64,000 bases of DNA from Ilyonectria destructans. Lineage: Eukaryota; Ascomycota; Sordariomycetes; Hypocreales; Nectriaceae. This document shows positions 50,169-61,143 of this stretch, one piece after another (the stretch's first letter is position 1; every line of letters begins with the position of its first letter). The DNA lies in assembly GCA_020740775.1 (NCBI GenBank), contig JAHEWK010000011.1, positions 558,001 through 622,000 of the forward strand, read 5' to 3'. Under the pieces are notes generated by a model, which searched no databases, was not told the DNA's origin, and worked only from the letters and a program-made list of their open reading frames with translations. The position numbers were made by a program, and so were the translations under genes.

Positions 50169-52476
50169 ATGGCCGTCACTGAGATGAGGGCCGACCCTCA
50201 GGTCCAGGAGCAGCGCTACGACGAAAAGGACCCCCATGATGTGGATCTCAAGTCCGAAGCCGACGAGGACGATACCATTACCGATCTCTTCGCCAGCTTT
50301 CCTCCGGTAAAGGGCATCGAGCATGAGCCAAACCCGTTGACTGCCCGTGCCGTCATCGTCGGCATCGTGCTGGGTTCGCTCGTCAACGCCTCCAACGTGT
50401 ACTTGGGTTAGTATCCCGCCCTCTGGTAACATCTAGCTCTAACAGTCAACAGGACTCAAGACTGGCTTCACCTTTCCCGCGACCATGTTCGGAGCCATCT
50501 TCGGCTATGGCTTCATCCTCATGTTGACCAAGCTCCTGCCTGGCATCCCGTATATCGGCCAGAAGTTTGGACCCCAGGAAAACTCCATCATCCAGGCTGC
50601 TGCTACCGGCGCCGGTGGCATGTCCGGTGTCTTCGTGGCTGGTCTCCCCGCCATGTACAGGTTGGAACTTCTCTCGGACGACCCCAAGAGCGATTTCGGC
50701 CGTATTCTCACCATCACCTTTGTGTGCGCCTTCTTCGGTCTCTTTGCCGCCGTCCCTCTGCGAAAGTTCTTCATCATCAACGTCGCCCGAGAGCTGAACC
50801 TCGTCTTCCCCACCCCCACTGCCACCGCCATGACCATCCGTTCGATGCACGCCGTCGGATCCGGTGCCGCTGATGCCATGAAGAAGATCAAGGCTCTTGG
50901 CTACGCCTTCATCGGAGCCCTCCTCCTCATCGTCGTGGGCCAGTACGCCGATGGCATCCTGCACAACTGGTACATCTTTGTTTGGTTCTTCATCTGGAGC
51001 GGCCACAGCAACAACGCTCTGCTTGAGCCTCACAACTGGGGTTGGTACATCCAGCTGACCCCTGCCTTCTTCGGCTCCGGCATCCTGGTTGGCCTGAACG
51101 CCGCCGTCTCTTGGTGGGGAGGCACCGTCTTTGCCTGGGCGCTCGCCGGTCCTCTCCTTGTTCACTACGGAGAGTGCATCGGAATTCAGCGTGGCGAGCC
51201 CGGAACCAAGTGGGAGGGCCTCATGACCTTCAACAGTCTGGCTGGCACCACCGACCCCGACTACATCCCATCTCCCCGATACTGGTTCCTCTGGCCCGGT
51301 GTCATGGTCCTCATCGTCTACAGCCTGGTTGAATTCTTCATTCACTTCAGAGTCATCTACGATGGCACCAAGTTCGCCGTCCGATCCTTGTGCCGCACCA
51401 TCAACAACTCCCTGCAGGCCAAGGGCAAGAGCATTTCCTTTATCGAGAAGCAAGCCGCCAAGGCCGATCAGGACGATGGTCTTGTCGAGGACTTTGCCCC
51501 CCCGGAGGATCAGGTTCCCATGTGGGTCTGGCTCGTCGGCTCCGTCGTCTTCCTTGGCATTGCCTGCATCGTCGCTGAGCTTCAGTTCCACATGAACGCC
51601 GGCCTCGCCATTCTCGCCTGTCTCCTTGGTCTTGTCTTTGCCTTCCTCAGCATCTACGGCGGCGCTGTCACTGACGTGAGTTCCCATTACCTCCCATTAC
51701 GTCTTTCTTACTAACATCATTAGTGCACTCCTCTTACCGCATCCGCCAAGGCTTCCCAGCTCGTCTTCGGTGGCATCACCAAGGGCATGGACACCAAGCC
51801 TGCCCAGCGAATCAACTTGGTCGCCGGAAACATTGCTTCCGGAACCGCCGATGTCGCCACCTCCCTGGTCAGCGACTTCCGAGTTGGATTCCTCCTCAAG
51901 ACTCCTCCCCACTTGCAGTTCTACGCACAGGCTATCGGTACCTTTGTTTCAGTCTTCTTGGCCCCTGGAGTCTTTGTTCTGTTCATGGCCGCCTACCCCT
52001 GTGTCTGGAAGCCTAGTGACGACCCGTTGGCTGTCTGCCAATTCTCAGCCCCTTCAGTTGCGGCTTGGAAGGCTGTTGCGGAAGCCGTTACCCTTCCCAA
52101 GATCCCCATTCCTGCGTCATCTGGCTACTTTGCCATTGCCATGGGTATCGTCTGCGCCATTCAGGCTCTCGCCAAGAACCTCTACCTTGTCGGTCCCCGT
52201 GAGAAGTACCGCGACTGGCTCCCCAACTGGATGTCCATTGGTGTTGCTTGGGTTATTGGAGTTGACTCTGGATATGCCAACGCAATTCTCTTTGGATCCA
52301 TTACTGCCTGGTGGTGGAGGAAGTACTTCCACAACAACTTTGAGATGTTCGGATTTGCTGTGGCTGCTGGTTTGATCGCTGGTGAGGGTCTTGCCGGTGT
52401 GGTCAACGCGGCTCTTGAGCTTGGAAAGGTCAGCGGCTCAGCTGTTGGTTCTACGATTGCCCAGCCCGGCGCCTAG
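50169..52476 (+). CDS. OPT-family oligopeptide/metal-chelate transporter
   Basis: Three exons, 50169-50406, 50453-51675 and 51724-52476, with 46 and 48 bp introns; 737 residues, normal for the OPT superfamily. A hydrophilic acidic N-terminus of ~60 residues precedes about 14-16 membrane segments. Family-like parts are [76 protein letters not shown] and [21 protein letters not shown] in the first half, and [25 protein letters not shown] in the second. It belongs to the yellow-stripe-like/fungal OPT branch; cargo may be peptides, glutathione or metal chelates and cannot be assigned. Codon use is strongly C/G at third positions, unlike most neighbours, consistent with high expression and producing a long antisense open frame. 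Confidence 0.92.
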
Positions 52477-52828
52477 TTTAGATACATGTCAAATCTAGAT
52501 AATATCTAATCGTTACAATCGAACAGTGCACCTGCATGACCAGGTCTTGAGAGTAACTCCATCGTGTAAAGATTTTTAAATTAGTCATCTCCAAAGTTCT
52601 CACTGTCAGATAGGCTGACATACAAGTTATATAGGCACATATCCCAAGCACTATGGTTGGCGCGAACTGTCTGATAATGAATCACCCAACCCAGACCTGT
52701 AGAGGCCCTACCAGTAGCGTAGGCAAAAAAGGTGTATTCTGCTCTACAAACTCCAAACTGTCTCAATAATGTGATACTAAAAGGGCAACTTAAACGTCAC
52801 AATATCACATCTCCTGGTTTTAAGGCCT
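52477..52828. other. Convergent intergenic interval
   Basis: 352 bp between the ends of the OPT and peroxiredoxin-like genes. Nothing recognised. Confidence 0.4.
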
Positions 52829-53521
52829 CTAACTACCCATCTTGGAAGCTAATGGTTGAAAAATCCCGGTCATAGAATACGTCTTATATGTCACCTCCTG
52901 TCCTTGAAGCTGCCTCGATACATTCTGCCAGAGCTGATCGAGCATCGGCCTATCCTTGGCACCACCAAGGTTCATCTACGAGTAAGATTACTTTGATCAG
53001 CAAAATAAAACAAGAAAATGGGCGTGGAAGCAACCAACCAGGCCGGGGACAATAGCCCAATGCTGCAGTACGCTGCCATCAGGCCGCATCACGAGCACGG
53101 CTGGCTGCGCCATGCCATGCGGGTACCCTGATTTCTGGCTGATGGCGACATCAAGGAGGCCGCGTGCCTTCAATTCCGCCGCCAGTAGGTTCTGCGAGTC
53201 GGTGATGGCGTCCCCTGTGTACCCCGTCGAGTCGCGCGTGGCGGGAACATGTGACTCGTCTTCGGCGGTTATAATGACAGGTATGCCGCCCGCTGCGGTG
53301 ATGGGCTTGATGAGCGAGGCAAAGGCACGCAGATATCCCATGCAAAAGGGGCACCAGTGGCCGCGGTAGTCTGGGACGAGAGGCCAGTTAGCTGTCAGTT
53401 GCAGGGCGAACCGGGACAAGGAGCTGGTGCTGCGGCGTGACCGGGACTTACACACGGCAAAGATAAATTCGGACTGCTTCAGGAGCGAGTCGAACTTCTC
53501 CACAGGACTTGGAGACGACAT
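52829..53521 (-). CDS. Peroxiredoxin-like (AhpC/TSA, thioredoxin-fold) protein
   Basis: Three exons on the minus strand, 53521-53452, 53370-53039 and 52975-52829; 182 residues. After a short N-terminus the protein reads FAVYYRGHWCPFCMGYLRAF, with a CPFC pair at the position of the peroxidatic cysteine of AhpC/TSA-type proteins. GGIPVIITAEDESHVPATRDSTG and AVLVMRPDGSVLQHWAIVP follow, the usual order of the thioredoxin fold. It probably reduces peroxides or acts as a thiol-dependent reductase; the WCPFC motif also fits glutaredoxin-like relatives. Start 53521 is supported by the first intron phase. It is divergent from the OYE gene with a repeat-bearing shared promoter, suggesting co-regulation. 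Confidence 0.78.
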
Positions 53522-53986
53522 GTTGGGATAGGGATGGAGTGAGGGTAACGGCAGCTATGTGCTCTATCCAAGCTGTGAAGAAGTACGGCTCCCATAGAAA
53601 GTCATGACAGGCTCACAGGTTCATATATAATAAATTCAGGTCGGTCGTTGGGGTGCGAGCTGGTCAGGCCCCAGCTCTTTTAGGAAATATCTCATTCCCA
53701 AAAGGGTAAAATCTAGGTGGCGGCCGCTAAGCAATTCCAGCTCTTTTTAGGAAACATCTCTCTTCCCAAAAGGGTAAAATCTAGGGTGGCGTGTTGCCGA
53801 AAGCCGTGAGAGCAAGCTGCGGCTGACACGGCTTGACGATATTGCTCACGATTAGAGTGTATAAATAAGGAGAGATCGGACTATTAGTCGTACTAAAACA
53901 CACTGCATCTATCCAACTTTGGAAACAGATAATATATTACCAATACGTCTACCTCTTCAAATTCAGCCCACGAGCTCCCGTTCACA
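53522..53986. promoter_or_regulatory. Bidirectional promoter (peroxiredoxin-like / OYE) with duplicated ~50 bp block
   Basis: A block at 53671-53722 (CCAGCTCTTTTAGGAAATAT, later CCCAAAAGGGTAAAATCTAG, GTGGCG) is repeated at 53737-53791 with few changes, a period of about 66 bp. A TATAAATA box at 53860-53867 lies about 120 bp before the OYE start, and a TTATATATGA-type box at about 53622-53632 lies about 105 bp before the peroxiredoxin-like start. The CCCAAAAGGG core is itself near-palindromic. Confidence 0.6.
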
Positions 53987-55090
53987 ATGGCCCAATCTCG
54001 TCTTTGGAAACCACTCACAATCGCTGGCGTCGAAGTCAAGCACCGCATCGGCATGCCCGGCCTATCTCGCTTCCGGGCCACTGATGATCATACTGCGACT
54101 CCCATGATGAAGGAGTACTATACCCAGCGGTCGCAAGTTCCAGGCACCCTGATCATCACAGAGGCTGGCATCATCTCGCCAGGCAGTGGTGGCTATCCCA
54201 ATGCGCCGGGCATCTGGAGAGACGACCAGGTCGCAGCCTGGAAGACCATCACCGACGAGGTCCACCGCAACGGCTGCTTCATGGTCTGCCAATTGTTTCA
54301 TATCGGCCGCGCGGCAAACCCCGAAACGGCCAAGATGGAAGGCATCGAGATTGTGTCCGCCAGTGCCATTCCTCATGATGAGGCCGCTCCAGTGCCGAGG
54401 GCTCTGACGGTTGAGGAGATAAAGCAGATTGCGCAGGATTTCGCTACCGCGGCGGAGAATGCCATGCGCTCGGGTTTCGACGGTGTCGAGCTCCACGGCG
54501 CGAACGGTTATCTCATCGACAGCTTTACACAGGACGTCAGCAACACCCGCACGGACGAGTACGGCGGCAGCATCGATAATCGGTCTCGTTTTGCCTACGA
54601 GGTCATGAAGGCCGTCGGTGACGCTATCGGGTTCCAGCGTGTCGGACTCCGCCTGAGCCCTTGGAGCATGTTCCAGGGTATGCGTATGAGAGACCCGGTC
54701 CCGCAGTTTTCCGACGTGATTGGCAAGGCGAAGATGCTAGGCCTCAGCTACATCCACCTAATCGAACCGCGGGTCTCCAACAACATGGATCTGGAACATC
54801 CTGTCAATGAGACGCTGGATTTCGCGATTGACCTCTGGGACGGACCGATCCTTCTTGCAGGCGGGTATCGGCCGGATAATGCGCAGAGAGTCCTCGATGC
54901 ATATCCAAACAAGGATATTATGGTCATGTTTGGAAGGTCCTTCGTTGCGAACCCGGATCTAGTGTTCAGGGTCAGGAAAGGTCTGCCGCTTAATAATTAC
55001 GACCGCAGCACGTTTTACGCCATCAAGAATCCTGTGGGATATCTTGATTATCCATTCAGCGAGCAGTTCCTAGCAAGTACGAAATATTGA
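53987..55090 (+). CDS. Old yellow enzyme / NADH:flavin oxidoreductase (FMN ene-reductase)
   Basis: A single exon of 367 codons, the typical size. The FMN-binding TIM barrel is recognisable: LWKPLTIAGVEVKHRIGMPG at the start, CQLFHIGRAANP (about 101-112), and GVELHGANGYLIDSFTQDVSNTRTDEYGGS (about 167-195). His170 and Asn173 should bind the substrate carbonyl and Tyr175 should donate the proton; LRLSPW and MVMFGRSFVANPDL complete the flavin site. Relatives reduce electron-poor double bonds and are often induced by oxidative or electrophile stress; some act in secondary metabolism. The ATG at 53987 follows a TATA box at proper distance. Neighbours are a peroxiredoxin-like gene (divergent) and a regulator (convergent). 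Confidence 0.93.
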   Translation: MAQSRLWKPLTIAGVEVKHRIGMPGLSRFRATDDHTATPMMKEYYTQRSQVPGTLIITEAGIISPGSGGYPNAPGIWRDDQVAAWKTITDEVHRNGCFMVCQLFHIGRAANPETAKMEGIEIVSASAIPHDEAAPVPRALTVEEIKQIAQDFATAAENAMRSGFDGVELHGANGYLIDSFTQDVSNTRTDEYGGSIDNRSRFAYEVMKAVGDAIGFQRVGLRLSPWSMFQGMRMRDPVPQFSDVIGKAKMLGLSYIHLIEPRVSNNMDLEHPVNETLDFAIDLWDGPILLAGGYRPDNAQRVLDAYPNKDIMVMFGRSFVANPDLVFRVRKGLPLNNYDRSTFYAIKNPVGYLDYPFSEQFLASTKY

Positions 55091-55143
55091 CCTAGCATTA
55101 GGGATCATGGAAGGAAAACAAGAGTTACGTTGATAACATGCTA

Positions 55144-56836
55144 TTATTCTCTGTCTGTATAGATCTCTTTCCAGAACTCCTCAACCTGCGCGCGATATGC
55201 CTTTTCCGACCAAATAAATCGCTTCATAACCTCTATCAGCTCCGCCGAGGAACCATACATTCCACTAAACCGCGATGCGTGGTTGTTCTGTAAGAGCGTC
55301 TTGAACTCCGAGCGTATTGTTCCCTTGGGAGAGAACGATCCACCCATATGCAGCATCCAGATTAAGAGCTCCGGATCATCATTCCAAAACGGATCCTCAT
55401 TTGACCGCTGTAAGCTGCGTAATAAGTGCTGTGATACGTGAGACTTTCCCATGGGTCAGCATAATTTGGTCCAAGATCCAATCTCATTCCAGAAAGGGCG
55501 AATATTCGAGACATGTTCAGTTCACTTACAGGTATCACGGAGTGGCGCCAAACCTTGCTACAAAGCATGCAAGCGCTGAGATACGCCGCTAGATGACAAG
55601 CTTCTAAAATAGGAGAAAGCTTGGGCAAATCCACGAGCCTGGACCCGATAGACGCTTGTTGATTATCGACGCGGAGCATTTCGATCGGGTTCTGGCAGGA
55701 GTAGCCAGGGAGGTCTTGGATACACTGCAGAGCGTGAATGTCCTTGAGGACCTCGATGAAGTCCTCGGGGAACAAGTGAAGACGTTTTTGAAACCCCGGC
55801 GCCAGAACAAAGAAGGTGGGAGTAAAGGGGTCCCGCGTCCACTGCAGCTCGTCAAAGGTCGTGTGGTCTATGATGCGGTCGGATCCAGTCATGATGGATG
55901 AGTTCAAATCTTGCCTATTGCATGGGTAATCGTGATGAGTGACACTTGGCTAAGCACATGGACATATGGAAGGAAATGGCTCACCAGAAGATGGCTCGCT
56001 TGATTCCGTCGGTCAGGTAGATGGTTCTAGACTGGCTCATGTCGAGCAGCCGTCGTATGGCACCCATGTGGAGCTGGACTTGCCACCGCATACCTAGTCG
56101 AGCCTAACCGACGGCTGCAATTTAGCTACGGATTATCTTTGATAATTTTATTTGCTTACCTCTATTCCAGCAAGGAGTAAGATGGCTCCCAGCGTCGGTA
56201 GTGATAATGCAGTCTCCGGGGAGCTAATTCTTTCGCGGACGGTGGCCAGGACTTGGTTCTGGTAGCCAACGCACTCCTGGTCCATATTTCCCCCCGTCAC
56301 CGCGAACGCAAAGGTGAGCATAACGGCATTCAGGAGGGCTGGGTCGTCGAGATCCGTACGGAAGACGGAGCTGAAGTCCTGGAATAGCACCGGGTCCGCA
56401 ACGCTGAACACAGGCTCCGCGGCGTGTCTGGCGGCACCTGCATGGCTGCGTGAGCTCATGCTGTAACTGGAATCATTTACCACATGCCGTTATAGCGCTT
56501 ACTGTGACTCAACAGGGCCCTCAGCCTCGGCGAGTCTCCAAACAAAGTCTCAAAAGGACCGTACGCGGATGGGGAGACGAAGACGGACCAGGGGCCAAGC
56601 ATCTGCCCTGATGCGCCGGCGTCATCTCTTGAAGGTGCTTGCCGAGGCCCCCGACTGTTCCGTAGGGCCTGTTTCACAGCGTGCGAGCGAGCCAAGCGTC
56701 TTTTATCGCGGTCTTTTGCTTCCGCTGGATTTTGTATCGAGATGAATTGATAACTGCTTTCTGCCGATGGGCCAACTGGCTTGCCTCTGCCAGTACTGTT
56801 ATTGGCTGCCTCCTGAGAGGACTCGGTCGACTGCAT
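55144..56836 (-). CDS. Fungal-specific transcription factor-domain protein lacking a zinc cluster
   Basis: Five exons on the minus strand: 56836-56503, 56437-56160, 56103-55985, 55914-55530 and 55428-55144; 466 residues. The N-terminus holds the FISIQNPAEAKDRDKRRLARSHAVKQ stretch typical of a Sordariomycete regulator-like family. The rest, AAEPVFSVAD, FQDFSSVFRTDLDDPALLNAVML, ARLGMRWQVQLHMGAIRRLL and RAIFWQDLNSSIMTGSDR, matches Fungal_trans_2-like domains. No Cys6 cluster is visible, so it may act through partners. Its gene ends 53 bp from the OYE gene (convergent), which makes a local regulatory role possible. The first intron (66 bp) was placed by frame and is the least certain. Confidence 0.78.
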
Positions 56837-59058
56837 GGCGTAGAAAGGAATCCAACACCGCTACTCAACTCAGCTTGAGCGCGCGACGCGAGTTTCTCGA
56901 CGCGGGTTTCTCGAGAGGAAGCTGCTTAGATTCCGAGGTGGAGGAGAAGGACAAGCGATCCGATTGTGCCGCGCCTTCAAACCATTGGTTCCGCTAGCCC
57001 TTAGGCGAGCATGAGTAAGCCACTATTATGCTTTGCCGGATGTTCCATAAGTCCCGACCGAGCCTTTTCTTCTACAATAATGACTTGCTCTGGTTTCTCT
57101 CTACGGAAAAGAAGTCAGCTTTCGCCTTCAAGAAGTGGTTTCGGTTATGTTTCGGCAGATCTCCAGCCATCCTGAAGCAGCTCTCCGATGAGTGCCGAAC
57201 TAAGCACTCGAGACTAATCCAGGACAAGACGTCCATCTTCGAGAATCGAGATGGCAGATGGAGAAGGACGAATAGAGATATCAGACCGATCTGGAAAGTT
57301 TTAGCTCCGCTTGACAAGTTGAGTCACCTACCTTCAGTAAACGTACCCCTTAGGTCGTTGCAGACGCCGAACTAATCCTAGGAGTCCATGCATCTTGACC
57401 CATTCACGATCAGTCGCTTTCTTCAGCTTTCATAGGCAGCCCGCGGGTTTTTGGTGGATTGGCAACTCTAGCCGGAGGCACGCGCAATGCACGCAGGCAC
57501 CGGTAGCAGCACTGGCCCACTCACGAAGGAGGAAAGCAAGCAAAACTCAATTCGTAGCTTGAACTGGACTAACTATACATCTATAATATATCAAAATGCC
57601 AGATATCCCCTGTCTAAATTATTGTCCTAGTGCTTATTCTGCAAGACTGAGACACCCTGTGAAGATGGGCTAGCAAGTCTAGGATCTCCGCTTGACGTTC
57701 CTATCAGAATTAGGGCCCGGTCTGAGTTAGACGACCCTTTTCGTTAGTTTCAACTGGAACTGCTTAGTTCTTGGTTCGTCGTGCCCTCAAGTACGGAGTA
57801 GCCATCTGCCGTGATACGATAGTTGCCTGCACCCTCAATTGCATGTCACTCCACATCAAGAACTTGCACAATTTCAGCCTCCAACCAACTGCATTTCTAT
57901 ATTAGTGTTAGTGTGAGGCTATGTGCAGTACGAGGCATATAAAATCTGTATCAAATATCATGATTGCTCTCAGCACAGCCTCATTCGCAAGGCTTGAACT
58001 CAAGAGGCAAAATATGCAAAGGCCCCTTGGCCAGCGTCATCTGATGGCTGATTTATCACGTGTGTTCTAGATGCTTCTGAGGAATCAGCCTCCAGCATGA
58101 TGCAGGTGAGTTTTATTGGCCCTTTTCAACTGCACGAACTTGACTTGCTCGACCCCGCTGATCTCATGATTCGGTTGTTATTGTCGCCAGGACACCCTCT
58201 CGACGCGTCACCCTGGCAGAGTTTTCACGGAAGTGACGGCCAGTATCCTGAGCCAAGGCCAGGCACAATCAAGGCGCAATCAAGGCCGAGTCAAGGCGCA
58301 GTCAATGTGCAAGGCTCACATCAAACAGCATTAAATCGCGACAAGTTGAACTAAGAGACAATTGTATTCGAACAAGTCAATCTATCCACCTCGCCATTTC
58401 CTAAACTCGATGCAATGGATCCAATGTTATTACCACGGATGAATCCCTCGGCATTACACCCACTTGTTCCAGTGTGGGACACATGCAGCTAGTGTTGACG
58501 AGTTTCAATGCAGACTGACGTGTCTGAGCCTTTGCAGCTCCTTTGCATTAGCCCCACCCACGCACTAGATATTCTCGCCATTCGCATCCGACAATTGGTG
58601 GCCTCGTCGAGAAACACAGTTTGTTGATCCCCAGACTCGCCTAGGCGGCCGCAGTTGACAGGCGCTAGGGAGTGTGGCACCTGCTGACCACCCACGAGTA
58701 TGGTTCGTAGAAGTGCAAAAACTCGGGTATTTCGATGGTATTATTGCACCGCCTGGGAGCCTCAGAGTCGTATTGAAAGGTTCTTGATACTTGTGTGGCG
58801 ATTGAGCCTGTTTTTCACAGCCACGCGCATAAGAAGAAAGCGAACCATTTTGCCTTGTGAGATGCCTTGCTTACCTCTTATAGACATGCGGCTTAAATTA
58901 TGTTTCATATCTGTAGCTGCCGCAAACTATGGCCTCGAAAAACTTGGATTTTTTGCACCAGGCATCGTCGCCATTACTATTCAGTTGTCAGTCTGCCAAT
59001 TCTTCAATCGACTTGCACTAACTTTACCAGGATATAACATCGAATTGGGCCCATACCC
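56837..59058. other. Gene-free interval of about 2.2 kb
   Basis: No well-supported gene. A plus-strand frame at 57028-57375 (115 codons; contains SLFFYNNDLLWFLSTEKKSA) has a composition reminiscent of the degenerate fungal F-box-associated proteins, but it has no clear start context or continuation and may be a fragment. A short GGCGCAATCAAGGC-type repeat lies at about 58255-58305. Confidence 0.4.
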
Positions 59059-59769
59059 ATGCCCCAATCAGAGCATCAATCCCGTGACAGAATCAGAGTC
59101 CGCTTCTACGAAAGCCCTGTTAGAGATCCAATGTCGTCCCCCCCGCGTGGCGAACGTCGTCGGAGCTACGAAAGGACTTCTCGGCCCTCGAATTCGAATG
59201 AGGCTCGACAAGAAAACAGGACCAATTCCTATCCTGCCCCTCCGATCAATGGCCAACGAAATGACCAGTTTAACTATTCCTACGATCCAGCATACAACCA
59301 CCCCAATCCCTTTACTCCAAACCCCGGGGGCTACAACCCCAACGGTTATGATCCGAGATTTCAGTATCACAGCACCAACGTCTTTCTTCCGCCTCCCTAC
59401 ACCAATACCTTCCCTCAAGTCCCGCCTTTTGCACCGACACCCCCTAATCCCCTTGCTTCCCGCTATTACCAGGGCCACTTTCCGTATCCCGACCATGCCC
59501 CCCACATACCTTCTCCACAATTTGATGGAAGCCCGATTTATCCTACAGCCCCTAGGAACGGCTATTACGCGCCTGAGTATCAAGACATTGCAAGCTCAGC
59601 CGGCACTGTCGGTTCCCGGTCCACGAGCTCAACCTCTTCCATGGAGAGGGAGATGAAGAGATTTAAAAAGTCATTGAGGAAGGTCACACGCCAAATGAAC
59701 TCTGTCAGACGTCACGAAGACATGAAGAGGGAAGTAACGCGTCAGATCTCTGAGCAAAGACGGTGGTAA
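59059..59769 (+). CDS. Unrecognised Pro/Tyr/Asn-rich protein with basic C-terminus
   Basis: A single exon of 236 codons. The first 60 residues are Arg/Ser-rich, residues ~65-180 are a Pro/Tyr/Asn/Phe-rich low-complexity region (for example NPGGYNPNGYDPRFQYH), and the last ~40 form a basic helix (MEREMKRFKKSLRKVTRQMN). Such composition is typical of disordered, RNA-associated or condensate-prone proteins, but no domain is recognised. The ATG at 59059 starts a frame with sustained compositional bias. Overlapping frames that reach further upstream lack protein-like composition. Confidence 0.6.
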   Translation: MPQSEHQSRDRIRVRFYESPVRDPMSSPPRGERRRSYERTSRPSNSNEARQENRTNSYPAPPINGQRNDQFNYSYDPAYNHPNPFTPNPGGYNPNGYDPRFQYHSTNVFLPPPYTNTFPQVPPFAPTPPNPLASRYYQGHFPYPDHAPHIPSPQFDGSPIYPTAPRNGYYAPEYQDIASSAGTVGSRSTSSTSSMEREMKRFKKSLRKVTRQMNSVRRHEDMKREVTRQISEQRRW

Positions 59770-60280
59770 AGCCACGCTCGAATTATGTCGGGCAAGTCAT
59801 TGTGACAGGAATTCGGATAACAGGACAGAATTTTTGTTCCAATTGAAGGAGGTCAGCGATCCTTCTCGACTATATTGAAGGAGATGGATCCAGTGGGAAT
59901 CAGAGAATGATGTGTGAATTAATTGGCCCCAGAAGGAATACCCCAATTTCCTATGTTTCAAGCAATGGGCGGGTGGAGGGATGTTTGATGGATCGACGCG
60001 CATTCCCCAGACTTCAGCGGCGACGGGATCCAAATGGGTTCATCAGCGAGGGCGTCACAGGTGGAATTATGCTTCTGCGCAAAATTTAGACGGTTCGTGG
60101 ATTGTGTCATGATTAGTTTGTATTAAAGGTGTATTACAAGGTATCAAATTGAAGACATTTCTTTGCAATTCTCGATGCTACTGCATCCGTAGGTCAGGTC
60201 TTCTCCGCCCTTGTATCCATCCCTGTCCCTCGGCCCCGCGTCTGGTCAGAGGACATACTGAAATGCCCATATTGACTCGA
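59770..60280. other. Convergent intergenic interval of about 0.5 kb
   Basis: Nothing recognised beyond AT-rich stretches expected around 3' ends. Confidence 0.4.
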
Positions 60281-60982
60281 CTATTCCTCTCGCATCGCCC
60301 ACTCAGCCAGCTCTTTCGCATGCAACTCTAAGGTATCAAAAACGGGAATGCCATGGGCCTTGGGCGACACCACGAACTGCAGGTCTGTGCAGGCCAACAC
60401 CAATCCCTCGGCGCCTCTGTCGATGAGCTTATGTACAAGATGGTTCATCCACTGCTTGGTTTCGTCTGAAGGATTGCCACCTGACAGTTCTTGAAAGATT
60501 ACAGGGTCCATCTTGTCTCGGTCGCTCCTCTCCGGTACCAGAATATCGTCAAGTCCACCACTCTGCATCAACGGCCCCTTGATAAAGCCCTCCTCCATGG
60601 CCGCCTTTGTCGCGAGTAAACCCACCCTCTTCAGCCGGTGTTCTCTCACCGCGCGCGCCGTGCCGTCCGCGATATGAATCACAGGAAGCCCAGCGCCGGC
60701 CTCCACCTCCGCCGCGACCCGGTGTCCGATGTTGCATCCAATTGCCAGGCCCTGCGCACCCGCTGTCTTCATGTCCCTGGCGGCCGATATAAACTTGGAT
60801 GTAATAGCTGGCCAGTCATTAGACGTAAAAAGCGGCGCGACATCGCCGAAGTTGAAGGACCGGAGAATGAGAGACGCGGCGTGCGGGCTTCCGAGACGGC
60901 GCTGGACGTGGGCGTTGATCTGGGAGTAGTAGAGAATGGTGGAGTGATAAGACATTCCGCCCAGAAACCCGATTGTCCTCAT
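60281..60982 (-). CDS. Aspartate/glutamate racemase-family protein
   Basis: A single exon, 233 residues, the usual length. The N-terminus MRTIGFLGGMSYHSTILYY and the two cysteine boxes define the family: Cys83 in LAIGCNIGH (normally A-x-x-C-N-T-A-H) and Cys197 in LVLACTDLQF (normally GCTE). These two thiols act as the acid/base pair in cofactor-independent racemisation of Asp, Glu or related substrates. The TDL in place of TEL and the NIGH variant suggest a substrate other than plain Glu. Fungal members are few and often of bacterial type. It is divergent from no obvious partner; the SDR gene lies upstream on the same strand. Confidence 0.88.
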   Translation of the reverse strand: MRTIGFLGGMSYHSTILYYSQINAHVQRRLGSPHAASLILRSFNFGDVAPLFTSNDWPAITSKFISAARDMKTAGAQGLAIGCNIGHRVAAEVEAGAGLPVIHIADGTARAVREHRLKRVGLLATKAAMEEGFIKGPLMQSGGLDDILVPERSDRDKMDPVIFQELSGGNPSDETKQWMNHLVHKLIDRGAEGLVLACTDLQFVVSPKAHGIPVFDTLELHAKELAEWAMREE

Positions 60983-61143
60983 TGTGGATGTAGGATGAAT
61001 TAATTTACTTCAAAGGTATTGACAATTAAACGTCTCATCTGGACATGCGTCAAATGGATTACTATCATCGGCTAGCTTCGGATCAATTACAACTCCACCA
61101 CCACAATTACAATTCCACTCAACACATTTCCAGCTTCACACAT

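Noticed and set aside
50446..51687. 413-codon minus-strand open frame opposite the OPT gene
   Set aside because: It is Gly/Asp/Glu-rich antisense to a strongly codon-biased membrane protein gene. The plus strand has clear OPT family sequence and proper introns.
58700..59656. 318-codon plus-strand frame overlapping the Pro/Tyr-rich gene
   Set aside because: Its composition is irregular and it overlaps the better supported frame at 59059-59769.
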